Shown: positions 34,255 through 43,660 of the stretch, one piece after another | Layout of the letters: each line of letters starts with the position of its first letter | Position numbering within the stretch: position 1 is the first letter of the stretch | NCBI RefSeq assembly: GCF_048595595.1 | Contig: NZ_CP184347.1 | Reading direction: 5' to 3' (one strand) | DNA: 64,000 nucleotides | Source: Bacteroides pyogenes_A | GTDB taxonomy: Bacteria > Bacteroidota > Bacteroidia > Bacteroidales > Bacteroidaceae | Translations under genes and position numbers: made by a program | Notes under the pieces: generated by a model | Databases searched by the model: none | What the model saw: the letters and a program-made list of their open reading frames with translations, nothing else | Told to the model about the DNA's origin: nothing

Positions 34255-36258
34255 CTAATCTCTTGCTTTGCCTTTTCTGAGCTCTTCCGCAATCCTCCAT
34301 TGAAGCGCAGCTTCATCCTCTTTCCCTGCCTTCGACAGTGCGTCTCCGAACAGTTGGTGCGCCCCTGCATGACCGGGTTTCAGGGTGGTGGCTTTGTCCA
34401 AGTCGGACACGGCGCCTTCCGTATCGCCGGTTTTCAGGCGAAGTTTCCCGCGATTGTAGAAGGCTTTGAATTCTATGGGGCGCAGACCGACGGCTGTGTT
34501 GAAACAATGTTCGGCCTCTGCATACGATTGGTTGTTGAACAGCGTGATTCCTTTGCGTATCCAGGCGTCGGTATAACCGGGATCGAGACTGATCGCTTTG
34601 TCGTAGTTGGCAATGGCGGCGCGCGAATCGTGCGCCTGCGTGATGCACTCGTTTCCCATTTGCAGATATTCACGGGCATACTTGCGCAGGCGTTCCTGTT
34701 GCCGGCGCATTTCTTCTTGAAGCCGGCTGTTCTTCTCTTTCAGCGTATTGATAATTCCCAATTTCCTGCGGATCAACCGGCGGGCAACGGGCTTTTCGAT
34801 GTCGTACCGGGAGTGGATGGCACGGAAAAACTGTTCCAGACACTCTTCCATGTCTCCCTTGTCGAACGCGCGGGCGGCAGCGGCATATTGCACATCCGCC
34901 TGCGCTTGTTTCAGAGCCTTCTCGATGGCTTGGCGGTCGTTGAACTTCCGTGCGAAGTTGACAATCTCCTGGCGGACAAAAATGTCGGCGCGGTTGACAG
35001 GCTTCTTCAGCCGGATGCCATCCAGCGAAGTGCAACGGCTCAGGGCAACGTATGTCTGTCCGCCGGCAAACACGCCGCCGGTGAAGTCGATCACCACCCG
35101 GCTGAAAGTCAGCCCCTGGCTTTTATGAACAGTTATGGCCCATGCCAGACGGATGGGATATTGGGTGAAAGTGCCCAGCACCTCTTCTTCGATTTCTTTC
35201 TTCTTTTCGTTGTACAGGTAGCGGATGTTGCGCCACGACTCACGCTTTGCGTCGCACTCCTTGCCGTCGTCGGTTATCACGTAGATGGTGTCGTTCTCCT
35301 CGTCGATGCCTGCTACCGTTCCGATGGTTCCGTTTACCCACCGGCGGTCGAAGTCGTTTTTGATAAAAATGACCTGTGCGCCGGGCTTCAGCACCAGCTC
35401 TTGCGAAGTGGGCAGGCTGCTTTCGGGGAAGTCGCCGTTTATTTCGCCCTCAAACACCAGCGGGTCGCCCGGCAGTTCGGCGAGCTTCTTCTCATTGATC
35501 CCGTCCACCGTATCCCTCCGCGTGGCGAGCGTGATATACATGTCCTCCTCCGACTCTTCAATCCGGGTGCCGTAGCGGGTGTTGAGCAGTTGAAGGTCGG
35601 CAGCCCCGGCATTGTTTGTGCGGATGCGGTCGAGCACGCCCACAAAGACGGGATCGGACTGCCGGTATACCTTCTGCAGTTCGATGGAAACAAGGTCTAT
35701 CTGCGCGAAAACATGCGCCGAGAAGAAATAGGGAGTGGGATAGAAACGGTTGAGAATCTCCCGTTCGTCAGCCTTCACCACCGGCTCCAACTGAAACACA
35801 TCGCCCACCAACAACAGCTGCTTGCCGCCGAAAGGTTCGCGGAGGTTGTGCGAATATACCCTCAGGATGCGGTCGATGGCGTCGATTATATCCGCCCTGA
35901 CCATCGAAATCTCGTCGATAATCACCAATTCGATCTGTTCCAGCAGCTTCCGGTGGTGTCTGGTGTATTTAAAGAAGTCGTGGATGCGCCCTTTTTGCAG
36001 GCTCAGATTCGGATCGTCGGGCAGCAGCGGGTAAAAAGGAAGCTTGAAAAAACTGTGCATCGTGCTTCCTCCCGCATTGATGGCGGCAATGCCTGTGGGA
36101 GCGAGCACCACGTGTTTCTTTTTGGTATGCTCGCAAACGTAGCGGAGAAATGTAGACTTTCCCGTGCCCGCCTTTCCGGTGAGGAAAACCGATCGGCGGG
36201 TGTACTGAATCAGGTTCAGCGCATCCTGAAAAGCGGTATTGTCGGTATCGACCTGCAT
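34255..36258 (-). CDS. PIF1-like SF1 helicase with C-terminal TPR repeats
   Basis: The 667-residue protein has Walker A TGKAGTGKST near 29, the family motif APTGIAAINAGGSTMHSFF, Walker B VIIDEISMVRADI, GDVFQLEPV, and the C-terminal TVHKSQGLTFSRVVID and YVALSR. Residues 520-660 are at least three TPR repeats (QMGNECITQAHDSRAAIANY, DAWIRKGITLFNNQSYAEAE, AFYNRGKLRLKTGDTEGAV). It is preceded by 7 bases and the HAD phosphatase gene, forming a two-gene operon. The TPR fusion is common in Bacteroides and suggests protein partners. Confidence 0.9.
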   Translation of the reverse strand: MQVDTDNTAFQDALNLIQYTRRSVFLTGKAGTGKSTFLRYVCEHTKKKHVVLAPTGIAAINAGGSTMHSFFKLPFYPLLPDDPNLSLQKGRIHDFFKYTRHHRKLLEQIELVIIDEISMVRADIIDAIDRILRVYSHNLREPFGGKQLLLVGDVFQLEPVVKADEREILNRFYPTPYFFSAHVFAQIDLVSIELQKVYRQSDPVFVGVLDRIRTNNAGAADLQLLNTRYGTRIEESEEDMYITLATRRDTVDGINEKKLAELPGDPLVFEGEINGDFPESSLPTSQELVLKPGAQVIFIKNDFDRRWVNGTIGTVAGIDEENDTIYVITDDGKECDAKRESWRNIRYLYNEKKKEIEEEVLGTFTQYPIRLAWAITVHKSQGLTFSRVVIDFTGGVFAGGQTYVALSRCTSLDGIRLKKPVNRADIFVRQEIVNFARKFNDRQAIEKALKQAQADVQYAAAARAFDKGDMEECLEQFFRAIHSRYDIEKPVARRLIRRKLGIINTLKEKNSRLQEEMRRQQERLRKYAREYLQMGNECITQAHDSRAAIANYDKAISLDPGYTDAWIRKGITLFNNQSYAEAEHCFNTAVGLRPIEFKAFYNRGKLRLKTGDTEGAVSDLDKATTLKPGHAGAHQLFGDALSKAGKEDEAALQWRIAEELRKGKARD

Positions 36259-36265
36259 TGTCCGG

Positions 36266-37057
36266 TTATTCGATTATGCCGAAATGTTTCAGCGCAAGGC
36301 TGATTCCGTCTTCGTCGACCGGCGCGGTGACATAATCCGCCGCTGCTTTCACTTCGTCTCTGGCCTGCCCCATGGCTACCCCGACGGCCGCATGGCGGAG
36401 CATGCTGATGTCGTTTCCTCCATCGCCGAAAGCCATTGTTTCTTCGAGTTTCAGGCCGAAATGCCCGATGATGGCATCGATTCCTTTCTGCTTGGTGTTG
36501 CCTTTTGCGGTGATGTCGGCAAAGGCCGGATACCAACGGCTTATTTCGCAATTGGGGATGTAGGGAAGCAGCTCTTTTTCTTCCTCCTCTGTGATCAATG
36601 GAGTCATTTGAAATATTTCTTTCCGTATCACCTCTTCGAAGGACGCGACGGTCGGCATTGCTTTTACGTGCAGTAAATCTTGGAAAATGTGGCGTAACGA
36701 TTCGTTGGGCTGATACATGAAGATATCCTTTTCTTCCACGAAGATGCAGGGGGCCTCTTTCTGTCGGCAGAACTTCGCCATAGTTTCCACCTCTTCGCGG
36801 CGGATGGCGCTTTTGTAGATTACTTTGTTGCCTACAAAACAATAGGCGCCGTTCATCGTAATGTAACCGTCGATGAGGTTCCGCTCTTGGAGTTCGGAAA
36901 GATTGTTGATGATGGCATCCGGACGGCCGGTGGCGATAAACACCTTGACTCCCTTTTTATGGGCGGCCTCGATGGCCCGAACGGTGGAAGACGGGATGCG
37001 GTGGGTCTTGAAGCTGACCAGTGTTCCGTCGATATCGAAAAATAAAGCTTTCGTCAT
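36266..37057 (-). CDS. HAD-superfamily sugar-phosphate phosphatase (BT4131-like)
   Basis: The 263-residue enzyme has the HAD nucleophile motif FFDIDGTL at its start, FIATGRP (motif II), K in TKQKGID and FGDGGNDISML (motif IV), with a Cof-type cap in the middle. It is very close to B. thetaiotaomicron BT4131, which dephosphorylates hexose phosphates. I chose ATG 37057 because the promoter -7 box ends at 37080, so the upstream ATG at 37078 would lie outside the transcript. Confidence 0.9.
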   Translation of the reverse strand: MTKALFFDIDGTLVSFKTHRIPSSTVRAIEAAHKKGVKVFIATGRPDAIINNLSELQERNLIDGYITMNGAYCFVGNKVIYKSAIRREEVETMAKFCRQKEAPCIFVEEKDIFMYQPNESLRHIFQDLLHVKAMPTVASFEEVIRKEIFQMTPLITEEEEKELLPYIPNCEISRWYPAFADITAKGNTKQKGIDAIIGHFGLKLEETMAFGDGGNDISMLRHAAVGVAMGQARDEVKAAADYVTAPVDEDGISLALKHFGIIE

Positions 37058-37079
37058 GATTTCTTTTTTGAATTGCATA

Positions 37080-37087
37080 CAAAAGTA
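37080..37087 (-). promoter_or_regulatory. -7 box of the HAD-helicase operon
   Basis: TACTTTTG on the minus strand fits TAnnTTTG and lies 23 bases before ATG 37057. It is one base from a -7 box on the opposite strand. Confidence 0.55.
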
Positions 37088-37088
37088 C

Positions 37089-37096
37089 TATTTTTG
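37089..37096 (+). promoter_or_regulatory. -7 box of the PLP aminotransferase gene
   Basis: TATTTTTG on the plus strand fits TAnnTTTG and lies 31 bases before ATG 37128. It is back to back with the divergent -7 box at 37080-37087, so the two promoters probably compete. Confidence 0.55.
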
Positions 37097-37127
37097 CCTG
37101 ACATAACATAGAAAAACAATCTCTCGC

Positions 37128-38300
37128 ATGAATTATAATTTCGATGAAATAATAGACCGCAGCGGCACAGACTCCGTGAAATGGGACGGGGTGGAAGCCG
37201 TTTGGGGACGGAACGATCTGATGCCGATGTGGGTGGCGGATATGGATTTCCGCACGGCTCCCTGCGTGATAGAAGCGCTGAAAAAGCGTCTGGAGCACGA
37301 AGTGTTGGGATACACCATGCCCTGCAAGGAGTGGGGAGAGTCGATTGTCCGCTGGCTGAAAGAGCGTCACGGATGGGCGGTGACCGAACGGATGCTGACT
37401 TTTACGCCGGGCATTGTGCGCGGTCTGGCTTTCGCCATCCATTGCTTTACCGAGAAGGCGGATAAGGTGATGGTGATGCCGCCGGTCTATCCGCCGTTTT
37501 TTTCGGTGACGCAATGCACCGGGCGGGAAGTGGTGTTCAGTCCGTTGCAACTTAAAGACGGCCGGTACGAAATCGACTTCGAACGCTTGCCCCATGATGT
37601 GCGGGGCTGCAAACTGCTTATTCTTTGCAATCCTCATAATCCCGGAGGGAGGGTATGGACGCGTGAAGAGCTGGCGCGCATCGCCGACATCTGCTACGAG
37701 AACAGAACGCTGGTCGTTTCCGACGAGATTCATGCCGACCTTACACTGCCGCCTTACAAGCATGTGGCGTTTGCTTCGGCTTCCGAACGGGCGCGTATGA
37801 ACTCGCTGGTGTTCATGTCGCCCAGCAAGGCTTTCAACATGGCGGGACTGGCTTCTTCGTACGCCGTGATCGAAAATGAAGAAATCTGCGAACGTTTCCG
37901 GCAATACATGGAAGCCGGAGAGTTCTGTGCCGGGCATTTGTTCACCTACCTGAGCGTGGCCGCCGCCTACAACGGAGGAGGGGAGTGGCTCGACCGGCTG
38001 TTGGCGTACATCGGCGAGAATATCGATTTCACGGAGAGTTACCTGCGGGAGCATATTCCCGGCATCAGCGCCATTCGTCCGCAAGCGTCTTTTCTTGTTT
38101 TTCTCGATTGCCGGGGGTTGGGACTGAACCGCGAGGAGCTTCATCGTCTTTTTGTGGAAGATGCCCGGTTGGCATTGAATGAAGGATCTACATTCGGCAG
38201 GGAAGGCGAAGGATTCATGCGCCTGAACGTGGGCTGTCCGCGGGCTGTGCTCCGGCAGGCGCTGGAACGGCTGGCAGAAGCTGTGGCGGGATTATCTTAA
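37128..38300 (+). CDS. MalY/PatB-type PLP enzyme (cystathionine beta-lyase or aminotransferase)
   Basis: The 390-residue class I/II fold PLP protein has MWVADMDFRTAP near 35, a GIVRGLAFAI loop, CNPHNPGGRVW near 167, VVSDEIHADL near 204 and the PLP lysine in SPSKAFNMAG near 232. The order fits the MalY/PatB group, which cleaves C-S bonds of cystathionine or cysteine conjugates. Length is normal. It overlaps the convergent dnaG end by 9 bases. Confidence 0.9.
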   Translation: MNYNFDEIIDRSGTDSVKWDGVEAVWGRNDLMPMWVADMDFRTAPCVIEALKKRLEHEVLGYTMPCKEWGESIVRWLKERHGWAVTERMLTFTPGIVRGLAFAIHCFTEKADKVMVMPPVYPPFFSVTQCTGREVVFSPLQLKDGRYEIDFERLPHDVRGCKLLILCNPHNPGGRVWTREELARIADICYENRTLVVSDEIHADLTLPPYKHVAFASASERARMNSLVFMSPSKAFNMAGLASSYAVIENEEICERFRQYMEAGEFCAGHLFTYLSVAAAYNGGGEWLDRLLAYIGENIDFTESYLREHIPGISAIRPQASFLVFLDCRGLGLNREELHRLFVEDARLALNEGSTFGREGEGFMRLNVGCPRAVLRQALERLAEAVAGLS

Positions 38301-40301
38301 CACGACACGGTCGCCGAGGCGTTTGGCCATCATGCTCTGTATGCTTCTCAAATCGTTGTACCGTTCCATCAGCGAGTTGCATTTCTCGTTGTCGCGGGCA
38401 AGCTCGGGGTCTTGCAGGGCAAGGAGCATATGCTTCAGCTCCTCGGTCACAATGGCGTTTTTGAAATCTCCCATCAGGCGGGGCACTATCTCGTAAAGCC
38501 GCTCTTCGTCCGCCACAATCTTTTGAAGTTTGGAGTGATACTTGCTGAGCCGGTAGCGCACATCGATCAGGTCTGCGCTCAGCTTGCTGATAGCCGCGTC
38601 GGAATGGGAAAGGAAATACCTTTCGGCGGTGAATCCGTCGTCGTGCAGGTGGGCGACCGCCTCTGCCAGCATGCGCCTGTGCAGCGGATTGTGAAACGCC
38701 AGACTGTCTTCTTTCAGTTCGCTTTCCACGTATTCTATCACGGTAATGGCGGTTGATGCTCCGTCGTCATCGGTCAGCTCGCACATCACCTGTTCGCCGT
38801 AGCGCACGATGGCGGTCAGTATCAGCCGTTCGAATTTGTAAAACTCCCGTCCCTCCTGTCCCTGTTGCGGGATGAAAGAGGTGTACGCGTCTTCTGGCAG
38901 CGGGTTCTCCGCATTCGGAATATCGGCGCCGGGCGGTGTGTTTTCTTGCGATGCGGTGTTGCTGACGATCGGTTTGTTCGCTTTTTCGGCTTGCGCTTCC
39001 CTCATTTTGGCGACCTCCGCCACCAGAAGTTTTTCTTCCAGATGCAGTTGCTGCCCGCACTCTTTGATGTACACGTCGCGTACGATGGCCTCCGGTATCA
39101 CCGAAATGCTCCGTACGATGTTCGCTATCAGTTCGGCACGCTTTATCGGATCTTTTCCCGCGTCCTCCATCAGCAAGTCGGTCTTGAAGCGGATGAAATC
39201 TTTTTCGTTTTCGCGGATAAAGTTCTGAAACTCTTCGGAATTGTGCTTTCGGGCGAATGAATCAGGGTCGTCGCCGTCGGGGAGCAGGCACACCTTGATG
39301 TTCATTCCCTCTTCCAGCAGCATGTCGATGCCTCGGATAGAGGCGCGGATGCCTGCAAGGTCGCCGTCGTAGAGCACGGTAATGTTATTGGTGAAGCGGT
39401 GAATCAGGCGAATCTGTCCCGGCGTGAGCGCCGTTCCCGAAGAGGCCACCACGTTCTCCACACCCGACTGGTGCATGGAGATGACATCCGTATATCCTTC
39501 GACGAGGAAGCAGCGGTCTTGCTTCACGATTGCCTGCTTGGCGAAAAAAATGCCGTACAGTTCGTTGCTCTTATGGTATATTTCCGATTCGGGCGAATTG
39601 ACGTATTTCACTTTCACGCCCTTCGTCGCGTTGCTCAACACCCGTCCGCCGAAAGCCACCACCTTGCCCGAAAGCGTATGCACGGGAAAGATGACGCGTC
39701 CCCAGAAACGGTCGCGCAGCCGGTGGTCGTCGGTTTCGTAGCAGATGCCCGTCTTCACGAGAAACTCTTTCCTGTACCCTTTGCGCAAAGCCTCCTGCGC
39801 CATTGCGTCGTGGCTTTCGGTGCAATATCCGAGTTGGAATTTCTCGATAATGTCGTCGCGGAATCCGCGTTGGCGGAGATAAGCCATGCCGACGCTGCGC
39901 CCTTCGGCATGATTCTTCAGTGTCTCCTGAAAATAGTCGCGGGCAAAGCTGTTGACGATGAACAGGCTTTCGCGCAACGACTGCGCCAGTTTCTCCTCGT
40001 CGGTCAGCTCCCTTTCCTGTATCTCGATGTTGTATTTCTTGGCCAGAAACTTCAAGGCCTCGTAATAAGTCATCTGTTCGTGCTCCATGATGAAGTGCAC
40101 GACATTTCCGCCTTTTCCGCAGCTGAAACATTTGCAAAGCCCTTTGGCGGGAGATACGCTGAAAGAAGGTGTCTTCTCGTTATGAAACGGGCAAAGGCCG
40201 ACATAGTTCACTCCGCGCCTGCGCAGCGTGACGAACTCGGACACCACGTCTACGATTTGTGCGGCGTCCAGAATGCGGTCGATGGTTGCCTGATCTATCA
40301 T
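38292..40301 (-). CDS. dnaG: DNA primase
   Basis: The 669-residue primase has the N-terminal CHC2 zinc ribbon (CPFHNEKTPSFSV ... CFSCGKGG), the primase core (HAEGRSVGMAYLRQRGF, YCTESHDAM) and the TOPRIM domain (FLVEGYTDVISMHQSG, VLYDGDLAGIRA). A C-terminal helical part should contact the DnaB helicase. It makes RNA primers for replication. It is a complete single-copy core gene. Confidence 0.97.
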   Translation of the reverse strand: MIDQATIDRILDAAQIVDVVSEFVTLRRRGVNYVGLCPFHNEKTPSFSVSPAKGLCKCFSCGKGGNVVHFIMEHEQMTYYEALKFLAKKYNIEIQERELTDEEKLAQSLRESLFIVNSFARDYFQETLKNHAEGRSVGMAYLRQRGFRDDIIEKFQLGYCTESHDAMAQEALRKGYRKEFLVKTGICYETDDHRLRDRFWGRVIFPVHTLSGKVVAFGGRVLSNATKGVKVKYVNSPESEIYHKSNELYGIFFAKQAIVKQDRCFLVEGYTDVISMHQSGVENVVASSGTALTPGQIRLIHRFTNNITVLYDGDLAGIRASIRGIDMLLEEGMNIKVCLLPDGDDPDSFARKHNSEEFQNFIRENEKDFIRFKTDLLMEDAGKDPIKRAELIANIVRSISVIPEAIVRDVYIKECGQQLHLEEKLLVAEVAKMREAQAEKANKPIVSNTASQENTPPGADIPNAENPLPEDAYTSFIPQQGQEGREFYKFERLILTAIVRYGEQVMCELTDDDGASTAITVIEYVESELKEDSLAFHNPLHRRMLAEAVAHLHDDGFTAERYFLSHSDAAISKLSADLIDVRYRLSKYHSKLQKIVADEERLYEIVPRLMGDFKNAIVTEELKHMLLALQDPELARDNEKCNSLMERYNDLRSIQSMMAKRLGDRVVLR

Positions 40302-40375
40302 TCTTGTTTTTCCGGTCTTAGCATCTACATTTGTCAGTACTCCTGTTTGCGCTCTTGTATCTACCTTATTCTTTA

Positions 40376-41077
40376 TTATCCGATTTTGCTGATCTTCTTC
40401 AATCTTTCTTCGTCTATGATCTTGATTTTTCTTCCGTCGATGGTTATCAACCGTTCTGTGGCAAACTGAGAAAGGGTACGTATGGCGTTGGAGGTTGTCA
40501 TATTGGAGAGGTTGGCCAGATCTTCCCGCGAGAGGTAAATGCTTAAGGTAGATCCGTCTTCTTCCAGCCCGTAGTTTTCTTTGAGAAACAGCAATGATTC
40601 GGACAGGCGTCCGCGGATGTGTTTTTGCGTCAGGTTGACCGTGCGCTCGTCGGATATGCCCAGATCGATGGATAGCTGGCGGATAAAGAACATTGCCAGA
40701 TTGTTGTTCTGGACTATCAAAGTGGCGATAACACTCATAGGAATTAAGCAGACCACGGAGGGTTCGAAGGCGGCGGCGGCGGTGACAAAGTCTTCTTTGG
40801 CAAAATAGGCCCGGTAAGCGAAATATTCACGCGGCTTGATCATGCGTATAATCTGGCTTCTGCCTCCGACACCATCCTTGAATATCTTCACCTTTCCGCT
40901 GATGAGGCACATGAGTTGCCGGGGCGTTTCACCCTCGCAATAGATGATTTCGTTTTTTTTGTAGGTCTGTATCGTGTAATTATTCATCAAGAACTCCCTT
41001 TGCTCGCTGTTCAAAGGAGCTAACATATCGGATAACGGTTCCGAAACATTGATGTCTGATATGTTTATTTTTACCAT
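40376..41077 (-). CDS. Crp/Fnr-family transcriptional regulator
   Basis: The 233-residue protein has an N-terminal cyclic-nucleotide-binding-like beta roll (EIIYCEGETPRQLMCLISGKVKIF), a dimer helix, and a C-terminal winged helix-turn-helix (LSREDLANLSNMTTSNAIRTLSQF). The phosphate-binding RxA pattern of true cAMP receptors is not evident and there is no Fnr-type cysteine cluster, so the ligand is unknown. It sits 74 bases upstream of dnaG on the same strand. Confidence 0.9.
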   Translation of the reverse strand: MVKINISDINVSEPLSDMLAPLNSEQREFLMNNYTIQTYKKNEIIYCEGETPRQLMCLISGKVKIFKDGVGGRSQIIRMIKPREYFAYRAYFAKEDFVTAAAAFEPSVVCLIPMSVIATLIVQNNNLAMFFIRQLSIDLGISDERTVNLTQKHIRGRLSESLLFLKENYGLEEDGSTLSIYLSREDLANLSNMTTSNAIRTLSQFATERLITIDGRKIKIIDEERLKKISKIG

Positions 41078-41243
41078 GAGTACTACAAAACTGTGTTATA
41101 CAGCACAAAAGTAAAAATAAAAAGTGAGAAAAAAAACGGATAAAGAGAAAAAGGAGGGTGAAAGGGTGATTTGATTCATGTTTAAAACCGGCAACCGGAA
41201 GCAAGCTCGCGATGGAGCCTTACTGCCGGTGGCCGGAGAAATG

Positions 41244-43433
41244 CTATTTGGCGAACAGCAATTCTCTGTATTTGGGCAACGGCCATATCTCATCGTCCAC
41301 TTCCATTTCAAGATGGTCGATATGGTCGCGTATCTTGTCGAGGTACGGTCGTACTTTTTCTTCGTAATCGAATGCTTTTTCCTTGTAATTTTCTTTGTGG
41401 TTGGCCACTTTGCGGGCTTCGGTCATTTCGTGCACCAATATTTTGATTGCCGTAACTCTGCGTGATATTTCACGGATCAGGTCTTTGCGGTCGGCACTCA
41501 TTTGTTCGTATTCCGCAGCGGAGAAAACTTCTTTCAAACCGCGCAGGTTTTCGAGAAGCCGGTTTTGGTAAGCCACGGCGATAGGGACGATATGGTTGAT
41601 GGCCAGGTCGCCCAACACGCGGCTTTCTATCTGCACCTTCATGGTGTATTTTTCAAGCTCTACCTCCAAGCGGCAGTTCAGCTCCGTTTCATTGAAGATG
41701 CGTTCGCCGATGAGCACGGCTTTCGATTGGTTGTCGACATAGTGCATCAGAGCCTCCGGCACGTGGCAGATGTTTGTCAGTCCGCGACGGGCGGCTTCCT
41801 GCTTCCACTCTTCGGAATATCCGTCGCCTTCGAAACGGATGGGTTCGGAGGCTATGATGGTTTCTTTCAGAATACGGAAGATGGCCTCATCTTTGCCCAC
41901 GCCTTCTTCCATCAACTTTTCGACAGAGGCGCGGAATTCATTCAACTGGTTTGCCATGGCGGCATTGATAGCTATCATGGCGGCCGCACAGTTTGAGGAA
42001 GAGCCTGCCGCACGGAACTCGAAACGGTTTCCGGTGAAGGCGAAAGGAGAAGTGCGGTTGCGGTCGGTCGTGTCGAGCAGAATTTCGGGAATCCTGCCGA
42101 TGCCGAGCTTTAAAGTGGTCTTCTCTTCGGGGGTCATTTTGTCATTGCCTACCTGGCGCACGATTTCGTCGAGAGTGCCCGAAAGCTCTTTGCCTAAAAA
42201 ACACGACAGGATGGCCGGAGGGGCTTCATTGGCTCCCAGCCGGTGGCTGTTGCCTGCGCTCATGATCGAGGCACGTAGCAAATCCTGATTCTTATAAACC
42301 ATCATCAGTGCGTTTACAAGGAAAGTAAGAAACAGCATATTGCCTTTCGGGTTCTTTCCGGGAGCGAAGAGGTTGACTCCGGTATCTGTACATAACGACC
42401 AATTGTTGTGCTTCCCCGACCCGTTTACTCCGTTGTAAGGTTTTTCGTGCAGCAATACGTTGAAATGATGCTTGCGGGCAATGCGTTTCATCAGGTCCAT
42501 TACGAGCTGGTTGTGGTCGTTGGCCAGGTTGCAGTTTTCGAACACCGGAGCCAGTTCGAATTGGTTGGGCGCCACTTCGTTGTGGCGTGTTTTGGCGGGA
42601 ATTCCCAGCTTGTGGCACTCGATCTCGAGCTCTTTCATGAAAGCAGTCACACGGGGAGGGATGGAGCCGAAATAATGATCCTCCAATTGTTGGTCTTTGG
42701 CAGAAGAGTGTCCCATCAGCGTGCGTCCGGTAAGGCAAAGGTCCGGCCGTGCATTATATAAGGAAGAATCTACGAGGAAATATTCCTGCTCCCATCCTAA
42801 ATTGGTAAATACGCGTGTAATGTTCTTGTCGAAGAGTTGCGATACTTCGGTTGCCGCCTTGTCTACCGCAGCAAGGGCTTTGAGCAGGGGAGTCTTGTAG
42901 TCGAGCGCTTCGCCCGTGTACGATATGAATATGGTAGGTATGCAAAGAGTAGTGTCTACGATGAAGGCGGGCGACGAAACGTCCCATGCGGTGTATCCTC
43001 TGGCCTCAAAGGTGTTGCGTATTCCTCCGTTGGGAAAAGAAGACGCATCGGGCTCTTGCTGAACCAGCAGTTTTCCCGAGAACCGTTCGATTACTTCGCC
43101 GTCTTCGCCGAACTCTATGAAGCCGTCGTGCTTTTCGGCGGTTCCGTCGGTCAATGGCTGAAACCAGTGCGTGTAGTGCGTCACGTTGAGCGATTTCGCC
43201 CAGCTTTTCATGCCGTTGGCTATCAGGTCGGCCATTTCCCTGTTAATGGGTGTTCCTTTTTCGTTGGCGTCTATTACCGCTTTATAAGCTTCTTTCGGAA
43301 GATACTCCTGCATCTTCTTGCGGTCGAATACATGACTGCCGTAGTAGTCGGAAACCTTGTTGGAAGGAACTGTCACTTCCAAAGGCTTCCGGGTGGAAAG
43401 CTCTTGCAAAGCAAAAAATCTCATTTTTGACAT
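41244..43433 (-). CDS. glnN: Glutamine synthetase type III
   Basis: The 729-residue enzyme makes glutamine from glutamate, ammonia and ATP. The type III length, FEARGYTAWDVSSPAFI, KTRHNEVAPNQFELAPVFE and HEKPYNGVNGSGKHNNWSL segments and the long C-terminal extension identify it. It is the usual Bacteroides ammonia-assimilating enzyme. A TAnnTTTG-like box (TAATTTTG, 43470-43463 minus) lies about 30 bases upstream of the start. Confidence 0.96.
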   Translation of the reverse strand: MSKMRFFALQELSTRKPLEVTVPSNKVSDYYGSHVFDRKKMQEYLPKEAYKAVIDANEKGTPINREMADLIANGMKSWAKSLNVTHYTHWFQPLTDGTAEKHDGFIEFGEDGEVIERFSGKLLVQQEPDASSFPNGGIRNTFEARGYTAWDVSSPAFIVDTTLCIPTIFISYTGEALDYKTPLLKALAAVDKAATEVSQLFDKNITRVFTNLGWEQEYFLVDSSLYNARPDLCLTGRTLMGHSSAKDQQLEDHYFGSIPPRVTAFMKELEIECHKLGIPAKTRHNEVAPNQFELAPVFENCNLANDHNQLVMDLMKRIARKHHFNVLLHEKPYNGVNGSGKHNNWSLCTDTGVNLFAPGKNPKGNMLFLTFLVNALMMVYKNQDLLRASIMSAGNSHRLGANEAPPAILSCFLGKELSGTLDEIVRQVGNDKMTPEEKTTLKLGIGRIPEILLDTTDRNRTSPFAFTGNRFEFRAAGSSSNCAAAMIAINAAMANQLNEFRASVEKLMEEGVGKDEAIFRILKETIIASEPIRFEGDGYSEEWKQEAARRGLTNICHVPEALMHYVDNQSKAVLIGERIFNETELNCRLEVELEKYTMKVQIESRVLGDLAINHIVPIAVAYQNRLLENLRGLKEVFSAAEYEQMSADRKDLIREISRRVTAIKILVHEMTEARKVANHKENYKEKAFDYEEKVRPYLDKIRDHIDHLEMEVDDEIWPLPKYRELLFAK

Positions 43434-43489
43434 AGGTGTGTTGTTTTTGTGGGTCGATGGCGCAAAATTAGTGGTTTTTCTTGAATATA

Positions 43490-43506
43490 CCCTATAAAAA
43501 ATAGGG
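43490..43506. promoter_or_regulatory. Palindrome upstream of glnN
   Basis: CCCTAT and ATAGGG arms surround five A (43490-43506). It overlaps the expected -33 region of glnN, where the -33 box itself is poor. This is compatible with an activator or repressor site for nitrogen control, which is inference. Confidence 0.4.
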
Positions 43507-43599
43507 GTGATTTTGAAAAAAGTGTGATTTTATCTGTAAGAGGCGTTTTCCGATAGGCTTCGCCGGTAGTACCGTAGCCGTTCAGGGCAACCGGATATT

Positions 43600-43630
43600 A
43601 TTGGCTTTTGATAATCTTTTTCTATATTTG
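43600..43630 (+). promoter_or_regulatory. Bacteroides-type promoter of the DUF5686 gene
   Basis: ATTG at 43600-43603, 19 bases, then TATATTTG at 43623-43630 fits TTTG / TAnnTTTG with one mismatch. It lies about 30 bases before the TTG start at 43661. Confidence 0.6.
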
Positions 43631-43660
43631 TGTCACTATAAACTTAAGGAGTGACAATCA

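Noticed and set aside
36266..37078. Start of the HAD phosphatase at 37078
   Set aside because: That ATG lies within a few bases of the -7 box, and the HAD nucleophile motif normally begins right after ATG 37057.
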